This document shows, one piece after another, positions 21,367-31,018 of a stretch of 64,000 nt of DNA. This DNA is from Eutreptiella sp. 'Long Island Sound 2002' (lineage: Eukaryota; Euglenozoa; Euglenophyceae; Eutreptiales; Eutreptiaceae). A model generated the notes under the pieces. The model saw nothing but the letters and a program-made list of their open reading frames with translations. It did not search any database and was not told the origin of the DNA. A program made the position numbers and the translations under genes. The stretch spans positions 62,935,725 to 62,999,724 of the forward strand of contig OZ038383.1 of assembly GCA_964036045.1 (NCBI GenBank). The letters are read 5' to 3'. Within the stretch, counting starts at the first letter, position 1; the number at the start of each line of letters is the position of its first letter.

Positions 21367-23113
21367 CCGGCCGGCAGCGGACCCAACGTACACGCCGACC
21401 GACAACCTCCCCACACGGACACACACCGCTACCCCGACCGACGCCATCACCGCCCGGCCCTCCGACGCCGGGCACCCCCACACCCACGGCCCCACCGGGG
21501 GCCTAACCCCCCGGGCTTCCGCAACGTCCGGCACGGAGGACCTACCGGCCACAACGCACGGCGGATCCGTGCCCCAGCAGCACCAAGCCCCACCAACCAG
21601 ACCACCGGCACGACCGGCAGAACCGTCATCTCCCGGCCACCCGGCCCCCGGCCCAGACCCCGGCCCGGATCCGCCACGCACCGCCGCCCCGGCGGACACC
21701 CCGCAGCCCGCGGACCCGGGGGGCCTACCCGAGCCGCCAACAGTGGCGGGAGGCCACGCCCGGGGGGCACCGCCGCCGGCGGACGATGGCGCCAAACCGC
21801 CTACACCGCCGACCCAACCGCAGCGCGACGCGCCCGCGGTGGGCGCGGAAGGACTGCAGAGACCCCTGCAACGAACGCCCACACCAGCACCAATGGGGGA
21901 ACCTGGCGGGGGAACGGACCAAACATCAGTGCGGAGTGCCGACCTGACGAACGACACGGCACACGGAGGAGACGAGGCATTGGCAGATGGCCAGCCTGAC
22001 GCGGAACCTGAGGGGCCAACTCCGGACACCGGGTGTGCGGACGGCCCCCACCGGCCCTCGACCGCAGATCACGCGGGCGCCGCCCCCCGGGCGCACCTGG
22101 CGGCCCACGCGGACACGAGCACGCCGGGGGAGGCGCTGCCGCGAGATCCACCGGAAACCAGCGCGGGGTCAGGGGCCCGGGAAACCACACCCGACACGCT
22201 CCAGTGCGCGGACGAAAGAGGAAAGTCACCCCGCGGGCATAACAGCGACGACGACTCCTTCGATGCCTTCATGGACTCCTGCAGGGATGACCCCCGGGCG
22301 GTCCCAGCACCCGAGATTACACGCGTCCACCCGGAGCCGCAACGCGACCAGACGGACGATACGCCCCTCACGGTGCCACGACAACCGCACCTGCAGCGCG
22401 ACTACACCGCCCTTGGGCAGATTGCCGCTGCGGGCGAGGGGCAGACGACCGCGAGCGGCGCGGCGGACCGGACTACGGATGAGTGCAACGCCCCGGGTGA
22501 GGGCACGCGCGTGGAAGCGGCCACCAACACCGCGAGTGAGCCTGTCGCCCCACCGCCGGGGGCCGCCCCGCCCTGGGGGCGGAGACACCTGGACTATGCA
22601 CGCTTGGGGGGTGACGCCGGCCACCCCAGCGAACAAGCAGAGCAAGAAGCGACCCAAGACCTAAGCTTCTGGATCCCCAGTCTTGTCACAGGGGAGCAGC
22701 TCGAACTGGCGGTCCGCATACGATGGGTACTTTCTTCCCGCTCCCGCCACCTCCCGGAGGGAACACGCACCATGGCAGACGTCACGTTTGGTCATCGGAC
22801 AGGGCACACGCCCCCCGCCACTATGGACCGCCCCGACCAATGGCGCTATGTGGCCACCAGGCTCATGGCGCATATGGGAGCCTACAGCCCAGATGAAATG
22901 AACGGACTGCACTGGCGGTGGCACCAGCGCGCCGCCCTGCGCATCCGGGCGGCCATGCAGGACCATAATATCTGGAACATCCCTGGATCACCGGGCCACC
23001 AGGGACACGCCTCAGGCCACCGGCGGCCGCGGTCCCAAGACGTCCCGGAGCCCCCCAGACAGGCGGCGCGCCGAAACTCACCGGAAACACCCACGGGGTC
23101 CAGCACCCGGTAG
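21179..23113 (+). CDS. GC-rich element 2, open frame 2 (Pro/Thr-rich with C-terminal domain)
   Basis: A 644-codon frame from a GTG, overlapping frame 1 by 188 bp. Residues 1-460 are Pro/Thr/Asp/Ala-rich and probably disordered. Residues about 470-600 are compact: LDYARLGGDAG, QDLSFWIPSLVTGEQLELAV, MADVTFGHRTGH, PDQWRYVATRLMAHMGAYSP and LHWRWHQRAALRIRAAM. This resembles the domain at 1640-2305, suggesting the two GC-rich elements are related. No known motif. Shifts between frames 1, 2 and 3 may reflect old frameshifts in one long protein or genuinely separate frames; the sequence alone does not decide. Confidence 0.4.
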   Translation: MGTQPGQHPGTAHPHRVPAPSPTGSPQPLTPPVAPAHGPRPAASQAATTQAHPEPRPHHGAPDRPAADPTYTPTDNLPTRTHTATPTDAITARPSDAGHPHTHGPTGGLTPRASATSGTEDLPATTHGGSVPQQHQAPPTRPPARPAEPSSPGHPAPGPDPGPDPPRTAAPADTPQPADPGGLPEPPTVAGGHARGAPPPADDGAKPPTPPTQPQRDAPAVGAEGLQRPLQRTPTPAPMGEPGGGTDQTSVRSADLTNDTAHGGDEALADGQPDAEPEGPTPDTGCADGPHRPSTADHAGAAPRAHLAAHADTSTPGEALPRDPPETSAGSGARETTPDTLQCADERGKSPRGHNSDDDSFDAFMDSCRDDPRAVPAPEITRVHPEPQRDQTDDTPLTVPRQPHLQRDYTALGQIAAAGEGQTTASGAADRTTDECNAPGEGTRVEAATNTASEPVAPPPGAAPPWGRRHLDYARLGGDAGHPSEQAEQEATQDLSFWIPSLVTGEQLELAVRIRWVLSSRSRHLPEGTRTMADVTFGHRTGHTPPATMDRPDQWRYVATRLMAHMGAYSPDEMNGLHWRWHQRAALRIRAAMQDHNIWNIPGSPGHQGHASGHRRPRSQDVPEPPRQAARRNSPETPTGSSTR

Positions 23114-23195
23114 GGGTTCCCCCTCTGGCAGATGCAGCAGCTCCCTGCGGCCGTTCGCCCCACGGAGGAGCCCGGGCAGTCCCCACGCCTCGAGG

Positions 23196-24989
23196 GTGCA
23201 AGGCGACACGCTGGAGCAGCGCCAAGAAACGAGGCCCCCTGACCGATCCCGTCGCCGCAGCCGCACGCCGCCCCCCGCAGCGCGACGAGTCGTCTTCAAT
23301 GAGGATATGGACAGGGACCACGGGGGCCCCCGCGACCCCCAAGCTCAGCGAACATCATCAACCCCCGACCCCAGACGCCGGTCGAAGAGGCCCCGCACGG
23401 AGCGGACGCACATCCCCATCATTGTCACGCCGGCCGAGCGCGAGCGACAAGCAACGCTTCAAGCAGACCCTGGCCAGATGGCGGGCGAGACTTCCAGCTC
23501 ATCTGCCGCCTCCCTCCCGGGGTCAGCGGCCGATCCGCTACCGAGAGGACCACACGCCACGGACACGCGACCAAGGGAGCGCGCGCCCGACCCCAGCCCT
23601 ACGCAAGGAGCGGGGGGGCAGCCCTCTTCGCAGTCCAGAAGCCGCCAGGCCACGGAGGGCACATCGCGGCAGCCGGGACACAACGCGAGCGGACCAAGGG
23701 CGGACACAGAGACGACAGGGACCTCCAGCCCCCAGGAGCCCGCTGGCCCGCTGCCCACCGCCACGCCCTGCTCGATGCCCCGGCAACGGGAACCCCCCAC
23801 GGAATACGTGCCTGGGGGACAACCGGGCGCCATCTCACGGCACCCCTCCCCGGCTGACGCGGCACTGGACCAAGACCGGGTGGCCATGCCCCCCCCGCCC
23901 CCCCGACCGCCACAGCAACGGGGCACGGATCCCTTCGACGACGCGGAACTGAAGGCGCTCTACAACATCCACGCTTCCACGCCCTCGAGCGAGCTGGTGG
24001 CCACCCTCCGGGAACACCTCCGTAGCGTCGACCCGAATAGGCTTTTCGCCGTAGTCCCCCTGCCAGATGCCCCGACAACCCAAATCTTTGTGCGACAGCT
24101 CCAGGCGCTCGTCACCCCCGGGACACAGGTCTCTGAAGACCTCATTGAAGCGTGGATCTGGTGGTTCAACACCCACCAACCGGCCCAAGGGGGCGTGTGG
24201 GTCCCACGGCCCGGCTGGGTACACACGCTCATAGCGCCGGCGACGGACCCCAGGCCCGCACCCGCCACCGGAGGCCGGGAGCGGTACGCCCCACCACCGA
24301 GACCCGACAACCTCCGTATCCCACCGCACGAGGGCCTGGAGGCATGGGAAAGCGGGACAGCCCGTAGCAGGGGGCACAACCTCACGAACCTGACGGCGCA
24401 CTACCCGGAGACGACGCACGCAGCACCCCCGCCGCGGGAAAGTGACCCCGGTACCATCGCCATGATCGTGTTGGAGAATGGCCACTACTACCAGGTGCGG
24501 ATCATCCCGCACCCGCAGGACAACCATTGGAGCCTGGAGGCCGTCGACTCCATGCTCCGGGCGACCACGGGCCTGCCGGACAACCCTACCCCCCTGCTCC
24601 CAAACCAACCCCCGGACCCCCTGACGGCCATTGTGTCGGGGGCGGCAGGCACCTGGCACCCAGGCCACGCCCTCTACTGCCTCTGGCGGTGGGCGAGGCG
24701 CCGCTGGCTGCACACCAGGGCGTGGTCAGCGGCGTGGAGATTCTACCTCGACGGCCGGCAGCAGATGGAGGCCATCCCGGAACCGACGGCGGAAACCCCC
24801 ACTGAGCCCAACCTATGCCCCGTCTTTGCGATCCACCAGATCCGGGCACTGGCGCTGGGTGGGCAGCTGCAGCCCGCCATCCGCACTGAGATGGAGGCCC
24901 GGGCGGCGCACGCGGCCCTGGTGCACGAAATCTTCAGTGCCCTCTGCAGCGCCCTTGTACGACGTGCGGGTAACCCCCCAAGGCCCTGA
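23196..24989 (+). CDS. GC-rich element 2, open frame 3: Ulp1/C48-like cysteine protease
   Basis: A 597-codon frame from a GTG. Residues 1-240 are Pro/Arg-rich linker. From residue about 245 the sequence is compact. VSEDLIEAWIWWFNTHQ resembles the substrate-side helix of Ulp1 proteases. GHYYQVRIIP (His 430), LEAVDSM (Asp 451) and PNLCPVFAIHQIRALALG (Cys 541) are spaced like the His-Asp-Cys triad, with the typical hydrophobic helix and IRAL segment after the Cys. The usual Gln before the Cys and the Gly after it are absent (LCPVF rather than DCGVF). C48-type proteases occur in NeSL, Utopia and Dualen retroelements and in some DNA transposons, probably to process the polyprotein. Activity is uncertain. 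Confidence 0.45.
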   Translation: MQGDTLEQRQETRPPDRSRRRSRTPPPAARRVVFNEDMDRDHGGPRDPQAQRTSSTPDPRRRSKRPRTERTHIPIIVTPAERERQATLQADPGQMAGETSSSSAASLPGSAADPLPRGPHATDTRPRERAPDPSPTQGAGGQPSSQSRSRQATEGTSRQPGHNASGPRADTETTGTSSPQEPAGPLPTATPCSMPRQREPPTEYVPGGQPGAISRHPSPADAALDQDRVAMPPPPPRPPQQRGTDPFDDAELKALYNIHASTPSSELVATLREHLRSVDPNRLFAVVPLPDAPTTQIFVRQLQALVTPGTQVSEDLIEAWIWWFNTHQPAQGGVWVPRPGWVHTLIAPATDPRPAPATGGRERYAPPPRPDNLRIPPHEGLEAWESGTARSRGHNLTNLTAHYPETTHAAPPPRESDPGTIAMIVLENGHYYQVRIIPHPQDNHWSLEAVDSMLRATTGLPDNPTPLLPNQPPDPLTAIVSGAAGTWHPGHALYCLWRWARRRWLHTRAWSAAWRFYLDGRQQMEAIPEPTAETPTEPNLCPVFAIHQIRALALGGQLQPAIRTEMEARAAHAALVHEIFSALCSALVRRAGNPPRP

Positions 24990-26160
24990 CCCGCGACCAA
25001 CCACAAGACCTGCAACGACGACGCACGGCCGCACGCGCGCGGCACGAGTCCCACACCAGCCACGCGCAGGGAAGAAACGGCGCGGCGGACCCAGGACCGC
25101 CTCCTCCCACCATAGGACCAGACGATGACCGACACGCCAGCGTCAGCGGGGTCGTCCAAGAACCACAACGACCCCGACCGGGCAGACCTCGCCCAACACG
25201 ACCCCTCATACAACCCAACAACGCGCGGCCGCGCAACATGCTACGGCACCACCCGTCGACCGGACACACCAGCGGGGACGGCGTCCACCTGCCCAGCACG
25301 CACCAGGGACACCGAAGGAGTGGAGGCTAGCCTTGGCGGCCCACGGTGTCGGACACAAATACGACCCCAGCGACCTCTTCCCACATCCCCCGGACGAGGG
25401 CCACACTTCCCGGACCTCAGCGACCCGCCTGCAACCAGGAAAGGGGGCAGCGCCGCACCCGGGACCGCCATCCCACCTGACCCTCCTCTCCCACGTAACG
25501 GGTCCGCGAGGGGCTGGGCAAAGGGGCCAGCCAAACGCGCGGAGCCCGCGGCCGAACTGATGACCACAGGAGTGTTGTCGAACAGCGCACGCCACCGGAT
25601 CCAGGCGCTGGCGCCGGGCGATTGACGGCAACCCGCCATCCACACTGAGGCGGAGACCCGGGGGGCACGCCCAGCCCTTGTGCACGCAAACTTCAGTAAC
25701 CTCCACGGCGCCCCGGTGCGACGCATGGGACGCCCCCCCAGGACCCTGAGCCGCGCCTGGCGACAGGTCCTACCGCAACGACCCGGTGGCACACAGCCGC
25801 GCAACACACCCCAGCAACACCTGACGGTCAGACAAACCAACGAGACAGACGTCAACATGCCCAACACATGCAACAGATGCCCGGAGAGTGGAGGCCAGCC
25901 TTCGCAACCCGTGGTGTCAAGCACGCACGGAAACCCCACGACTTCCTCCTACAACCCCCCAGCCGAGGGCCACGCTTCTCGGGCCCCGCGACCCACCTGC
26001 AGCAGGGAACGAGGCGGCGCCACGCCCGGACCCGTCCTCCCTCCTCACCCTCCTCTCCCGCGAGCCGGATCCACAAGGGGCCGGGCAAAGGGCCCGGCCA
26101 AATACGCGGAACCCGCGGCCAGGCCGATAACCACAAGAACGTTAACGAACCACCGGCCAG
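24836..26160 (+). repeat. Two-copy decayed tandem duplication overlapping the protease 3' end
   Basis: Copy 1 (24836-25596) starts inside the protease frame at ATCCGGGCACTGGCG; copy 2 (25597-about 26160) starts ATCCAGGCGCTGGCG and repeats the end of the protease coding region, then the downstream sequence. The offset is 761 bp at the start and about 568 bp later, so copy 2 has lost roughly 190 bp. Many substitutions separate the copies. Confidence 0.7.
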
Positions 26161-26924
26161 AGTATTACCGTCCAGGGCGAGCATCCGGAGATAAGTGCAC
26201 TGCAGGGACCAGCGCGCACCTCAGCCGGGGAGTTGAACGCCTGGGACGCGTAAGGATACGACACATATGACCTGTGCGAATGGTACGAGGGGCGCACCCC
26301 CCGCAGACAGTTAACAGCGTCCATGAGAGGGAGGGGGGCTGCAACACTACCCGGTACTCCTGTCCTCCACAACCCTACCTGGGGCATGCGGGGGGCAACA
26401 AGCTCACCGCACGGGGCCGCGCCGACCCCCCTGCCAACAGGCACGGGTGTGTTACGCCGAGCCCAACCCGCCACGTCGGACGGAACGTCCAGACACCAAA
26501 GCACAAGCCGAACCACTCTAACCATCCTAGCCACCACACCCGGCGCCGTGACACAGACACGCCAGCCGAATGACCCGAAACGCACAACACGAGAAGGAGC
26601 ACGGCAGACAGACAGGCACGAGCACGAGCACAGCACCACCGAGCTGGAGCAATGCCCTGGGGCTCCCATGGGGAGCACAGGGACACACCGAGGGGGACCG
26701 GCGGGGCCTTGCCACCGACGGGAGTGTACATATGAGTGGCACAAGCGAAACTGGAAGTACGGCTACGGGGCACCACGAAATACCGGATAATGGATTGTGC
26801 ATGCAACACTGCCAGGGCGGGGCAGGGAACAGGGGACCGACAGGGGAAAATTTTTTTTCACAGCGGTCCAACCACTTGTCATGGCTTTTCTCCCCTGCGG
26901 CGGGCGGGCGGCGCACAGTACAAA
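26161..26924. other. GC-rich stretch without a supportable gene
   Basis: Open frames on both strands lack domains. An A/T run (AAAATTTTTTTT) near 26848 is out of character with the surrounding composition. No tandem unit was recognised here. Confidence 0.5.
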
Positions 26925-28760
26925 CGTACCGTGCCGACCCCACACACCTGGCACCGACCAACATCGCAACAAGCGGCACACCTGCGCACAACAAATCGGA
27001 CTGCGCGAACACCCGCTGCGACGACAAGGAACGAACGCCGAACAAACCAACCAGGAGGCGACTAACACGACCACACACCGCCAGAACCACTACAGCGGAC
27101 GCAACGTGACCGTGAACAGACCGCGCGCGCACCGACCAGCGCCAAGCTGGCCCGGCATGCATGGGCCGCCGCGAGAGCGACGACCAACGAGCTAGCGACA
27201 CCGTAGCAAGCCGCGCCCCCCGACCACCATGGCCACAAGCACAGAGGAACACTGCAACTCTACCGCTGCAGACGCGGCCCACGAACGTTTCCAAACTGCA
27301 CTACACGACACTTGTACAAACCAAGACGCCACAAACCGACGCAGACACAAATGTGCTGGCTAAACGGGCAGGGTTCGACGATAAGACCACTGGCAGCAAC
27401 GCAACGGAACCCACACGAACCCGGCCGACCATGAGACGGCCACGACAACCGCGCACCAACCACACCACAGCTGCAGCCACCACTTGACCGTAAACAGACC
27501 ACACGCAAGCGGGCCAACGCCGAACCAGCCAGGCATGCACAGGTCGAAACGGAAACGGCGCCCAACGGGTTGGCAACACCGTGGTGCGCCACGCCCGCTG
27601 ACGACCATGCCCACGAACACAGCAGAACACCACAACGCTGCCAATACAAACGCGACCAACCAACGGTAACAAACTACACAACACTACACTTGGACAGACC
27701 ACGACGCCACTAACCAGCACCGACACGGACATGCCAGCTGCATAAACAACATGCGGCGGAACGACCACCGGCAGCAGCGCAATGGAACCCACGCAAACCA
27801 AGCCGACCATGAGGCGGCCAAGACGACTGCAAACCAACAACACCGCAGCTGCAGCCGCCACTTGACCGTAAACAGACCACACGCAAGCCGGCCGACACCA
27901 AACCAGCCAGGCGTGCACGGGTCGAAACGGGACCGGCGTCCAAAGGGTTGGTGACACAGTGGTGCGCCGCGCCCGCTGACGACCATGCCCACGAACACAG
28001 CAGAACACCACAACGCTGCCAATACAAACGCGACCAACCAACGGTAACAAACTACACAACACTACACTTGGACAGACCACGACGCCACTAACCAGCACCG
28101 ACACGGACATGCCAGCTGCATAAACAACATGCGGCGGAACGACCACCGGCAGCAGCGCAATGGAACCCACGCAAACCAAGCCGACCATGATGCGGCCAAG
28201 ACGACCGCGAACCAACAACACCGCAGCTGCAGCCGCCACTTGACCGTAAACAGACCACACGCAAGCCGGCCAACACCAAACCAGCCAGGCGTGCACGGGT
28301 CGAAACGGGAACGGCGTCCAAAGGGTTGGTGACACAGTGGTGCGCCGCGCCCGCTGACGACCATACCCACGAACACAGCAGAACACCACAACGCTGCCAA
28401 TACAAACGCGACCAACCAACGATAACAAACTACACAACACTACACTTGGACAAACCACGACGCCACTGACCAACACCGACACGGACATGCCAGCTGCATA
28501 GACAACGTGCGGCGGAACGACCACCGGCAGCAGCGCAATCGAACCCACGCAAACCAAGCCGACCATGAGGCGGCCAAGACGACCGCGAACCAACAACACC
28601 GCAGCTGCAGCCGCCACTTGACCGTAAACAGACCACACGCAAGCCGGCCAACACCAAACCAGCCAGGCGTGCATGGGTCAAAACGGGAACGGCGTCCAAA
28701 GGGTTGGTGACACCGTGGTGCGCCGCGCCCGCCGACGACCATGCCCACGAACAAAACTTG
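26925..28760. repeat. 378-bp tandem array, about five copies
   Basis: Anchors such as CTTGACCGTAAACAGACCAC and AAAGGGTTGGTGACAC recur at exactly 378-bp spacing. The three copies between about 27675 and 28760 are nearly identical, the copy from about 27295 is more diverged and the first (about 26925-27294) much more so, the usual pattern of a satellite that homogenises in the middle. The last copy breaks off at about 28750. As 378 is divisible by three, a minus-strand frame of 457 codons (27301-28674) stays open across the array. Its translation is Val/Cys/Arg-rich and gives no domain, so I do not treat it as a gene. Confidence 0.88.
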
Positions 28761-29284
28761 GCTCTACCATCAGGCAACCGACCAACCTACATTACCAAAC
28801 TACACCGCAACCGTACCATACGACCGACCAACCGGCCACAACGACCTACTTCGAACCCCCGCCCCCCCGGGAGAGCACAAGCTCGACCGAGTCAGGAGGT
28901 GTGAGTGTGCGCCACGGCATGCGAGTCTCGTAGCACGTGCTTCTTCAAGTCGCCCCACACCTACTGAAAACCAACCCAGGTGGGGGTGCCTGCAGGACAG
29001 AGCCTATGGCCTGGCTCCGGGCCCCAGAATCCGGAGGTTGATGAGGATGTGCGGTGGGACCCTCCCCCACGTATCATCCGCCCGAAGGAGAGGAATGTGA
29101 GACTTCGGTCGAACATGGGTTACCTCTCTGGGCAGAACCCGCCGTAGGGTACTGCTCGCGGCGACCGCGCCCTTCCCCCATGTGGGGGAGCCGCTTTGTG
29201 GGGGCACGTGAAGTAGGGCCGTGGGTGGGTGAGCAAAAGCCCCTTGGTAAGTCCCCCCTGCGGGGCAACCCCAGTCCCGAGTCG
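28761..29284 (+). other. 3' non-coding end of GC-rich element 2 with hairpins
   Basis: Less GC-extreme than the array. Contains CCCCCATGTGGGGG near 29172-29185 and a CCCC/GGGG stem near 29256-29268, both able to form hairpins close to the 3' end. In non-LTR elements the 3' RNA structure is what the reverse transcriptase recognises; that role here is inference. No long open frame. Confidence 0.4.
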
Positions 29285-29304
29285 ACCTACCTACCTACCT
29301 ACCT
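29285..29304 (+). repeat. (ACCT)x5 microsatellite tail
   Basis: Five perfect ACCT units directly at the junction with the right 80-bp direct repeat; the last T is shared with the repeat. Confidence 0.85.
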
Positions 29305-29383
29305 CAAGTCAATTCAAGTCAATTCATTTTAACTCTGAGTTCAACCCTAGACCAATTGGGAAGTGGAGCTTCTTCAAACATGG
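29304..29383 (+). repeat. 80-bp direct repeat, right of GC-rich element 2
   Basis: Second copy of 20091-20170, offset 9,213 bp, five substitutions and no gap by eye. Begins directly after the ACCT tail. Confidence 0.85.
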
Positions 29384-30479
29384 ATCGTGGGGCTCATTCA
29401 AGTACGCTTTCAGTTATTTTGTTGTCTTTTTGAGTGTCAGGGGTCTCGATTGAGGTTGGAGTTTTTTTGAATTTTTTTGTAAAAGGCGATTTACTTTTAT
29501 TTCAAAAATGGAGCTTATTAGCGATAGCGAAGCTACAATGGAACGTGTTAGGAAAGATAGCACTAGTACATTACACTAGGCCCGCGAAGCGCCAGACACG
29601 TAACCGGGCCAACCGGGAGGGTCCCGGGGGGCTGTTACACCGAATGACGGTAGGGGGGGGCAGCGAACCGCCAATCACCCCAGCCAGCAGGGGGGGGGGG
29701 GGGGGCAGCAACCCGGGACCAACCCACTCGTCTTCTTCCGCCCCCGCGGGGGCCATGGGGTCACCACCGGCTGGAGGTGCAGCAGAACTCCTCCCGCCCC
29801 GGCCAGCAGGAGGGGGGTCCATGGCCCGGGGCCGGTCCCCTCCTTATCCTCCGCCGGTGCAGGGGTCTTGGTGGCGCCAGCGGCGCGACAGGGATCCTCT
29901 CTGCCAACCCCCCCCCAATAGGGCGACTCCCTGGTCGGTCTCGGATGTCTTCAGCCGCATCGGAGTGGCCCTGAGCGGCGGCGCTCAGCCGCGGCGAGGA
30001 TCCCCCCCTCAGGGTTCGACGGTGACCTCAGAAAAAGGCACACGGGCGCCTGAACTCGACTCGGCCCACCTCCCTGCCCCATTGCCTCTGTACATAGGCC
30101 AGCGGACGCCAAGCGACGAATGCCCTCATTATGTGTTTCTCACCCTATTTGGGTGATTTGGGGTAAGGAGTGGCTCCCGAGGGGGCCAGGGCACATCCTT
30201 TTTATGTATTTTCGAGCCTTGGGAGCCCAGGAAATTGAAATGTTGAAAACTGATCTTTTTGATACTGTGACAATGCAAAATGATTCAATAGCCTATGCAA
30301 AGCATGTGTTAGCCCTTTCTTATGTGTCTTTCACCGTATTAGGGTGTCAGGGGGGGGGCACTACTCCCCAAGGGTCTGGGGATCAACCTGCTGATGTAGT
30401 TTTGCAGCCTCCACAGCTCAAAAATGGTCGTCCTTCTCCCCTCTTCGAGGTGCTGATCGTGCTTTGCGGGCCGTTGAAG
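29384..30479. other. Flank of GC-rich element 2 and a short GC-rich patch; no confirmed gene
   Basis: 29384-29620 is AT-normal and could continue the interrupted left flank. 29620-30110 is a GC-rich patch inside an open frame (29434-30156) whose product is Gly/Pro/Ser-rich without a domain, including a G-run at 29693-29704. It may be a fragment of another GC-rich element. 30160-30480 has no gene. Confidence 0.4.
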
Positions 30480-31018
30480 CGCCCTATGGACCTATGCGGA
30501 TCTATGGGGGCACGTTGGGACCCTGTAGGGGCCTGTGGGAACCTGTAGGGGTCTATGGGGACCTATGGTGGCCTATGGGGGCCTGTGGCGACCTGTAGGG
30601 GCCTATAGGGACCCATGGATACCTAAAGGGCCCTGTGGGGGCCTTTTGGGGCCTGTGGGGACACATGGGGACCTATGGGGCCCATTGGGACCTTTGGGGA
30701 CCGATGGGGACCTAGGGGAACGTGTGGGGGCCAATGGGCACCTGAGGGGACCTATGGGGACCTTTTTGAGCCTGTGGGCGTTATAGGCGCCTATGGGGAT
30801 TTTTGGGGACTTATGCGGACCTATGGGGACCTACGGGGACCTATGGGGACATCTGCGGGCCTATGGGGACCTTTGGGGGCCTATGGGGACCTTTTGGGGG
30901 CCTATAGGGACCTTCGGGGACCTATGGGGGCGTATGGGGGCCTATGGGGGCCTATCAGGAGCTTTGGGGGTGTATGCGGACCTATCGGTGCCTTTGGGGA
31001 CCTCTGAGGGCCTATGGC
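30480..31018 (+). repeat. 10-bp minisatellite, degenerate (GGGGACCTAT)n
   Basis: About 50 head-to-tail copies of a decamer varying around GGGG(A/C/G)CCTAT, best preserved at 30790-30960. Open frames through it encode only the repeat translation (Gly-Asp-Leu/Tyr-rich). Confidence 0.9.

Larger units (their letters stand above)
20171..29303 (+). mobile_element. GC-rich retroelement-like insertion 2 with Ulp1-like protease
   Basis: The 9.1-kb block is sharply GC-richer than both flanks and is bounded by 80-bp direct repeats. It holds three long plus-strand frames in successive reading frames (20260-21366, 21179-23113, 23196-24989), then a decayed tandem duplication (24836-26160), a 378-bp tandem array (26925-28760) and a non-coding end with hairpins, closing in (ACCT)x5. 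A microsatellite tail plus a C48-type protease recalls the NeSL/Utopia and Dualen groups of non-LTR retrotransposons, some of which are site-specific. No reverse transcriptase or endonuclease is visible, so it is either a non-autonomous relative, a deleted copy, or something else. Confidence 0.6.

Noticed and set aside
27301-28674. 457-codon minus-strand open frame across the 378-bp array as a gene
   Set aside because: It stays open because the repeat length is divisible by three and the DNA is GC-rich; the product is a repetitive Val/Cys/Arg-rich sequence with no domain.
26925-28760. CRISPR array or bacterial repeat
   Set aside because: The whole 378-bp unit repeats without unique spacers, in eukaryotic transposon context.
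24990-29303. Reverse transcriptase or endonuclease downstream of the protease
   Set aside because: I looked for YxDD, the palm and fingers motifs and a CCHC/restriction-like endonuclease pattern on both strands and saw none.
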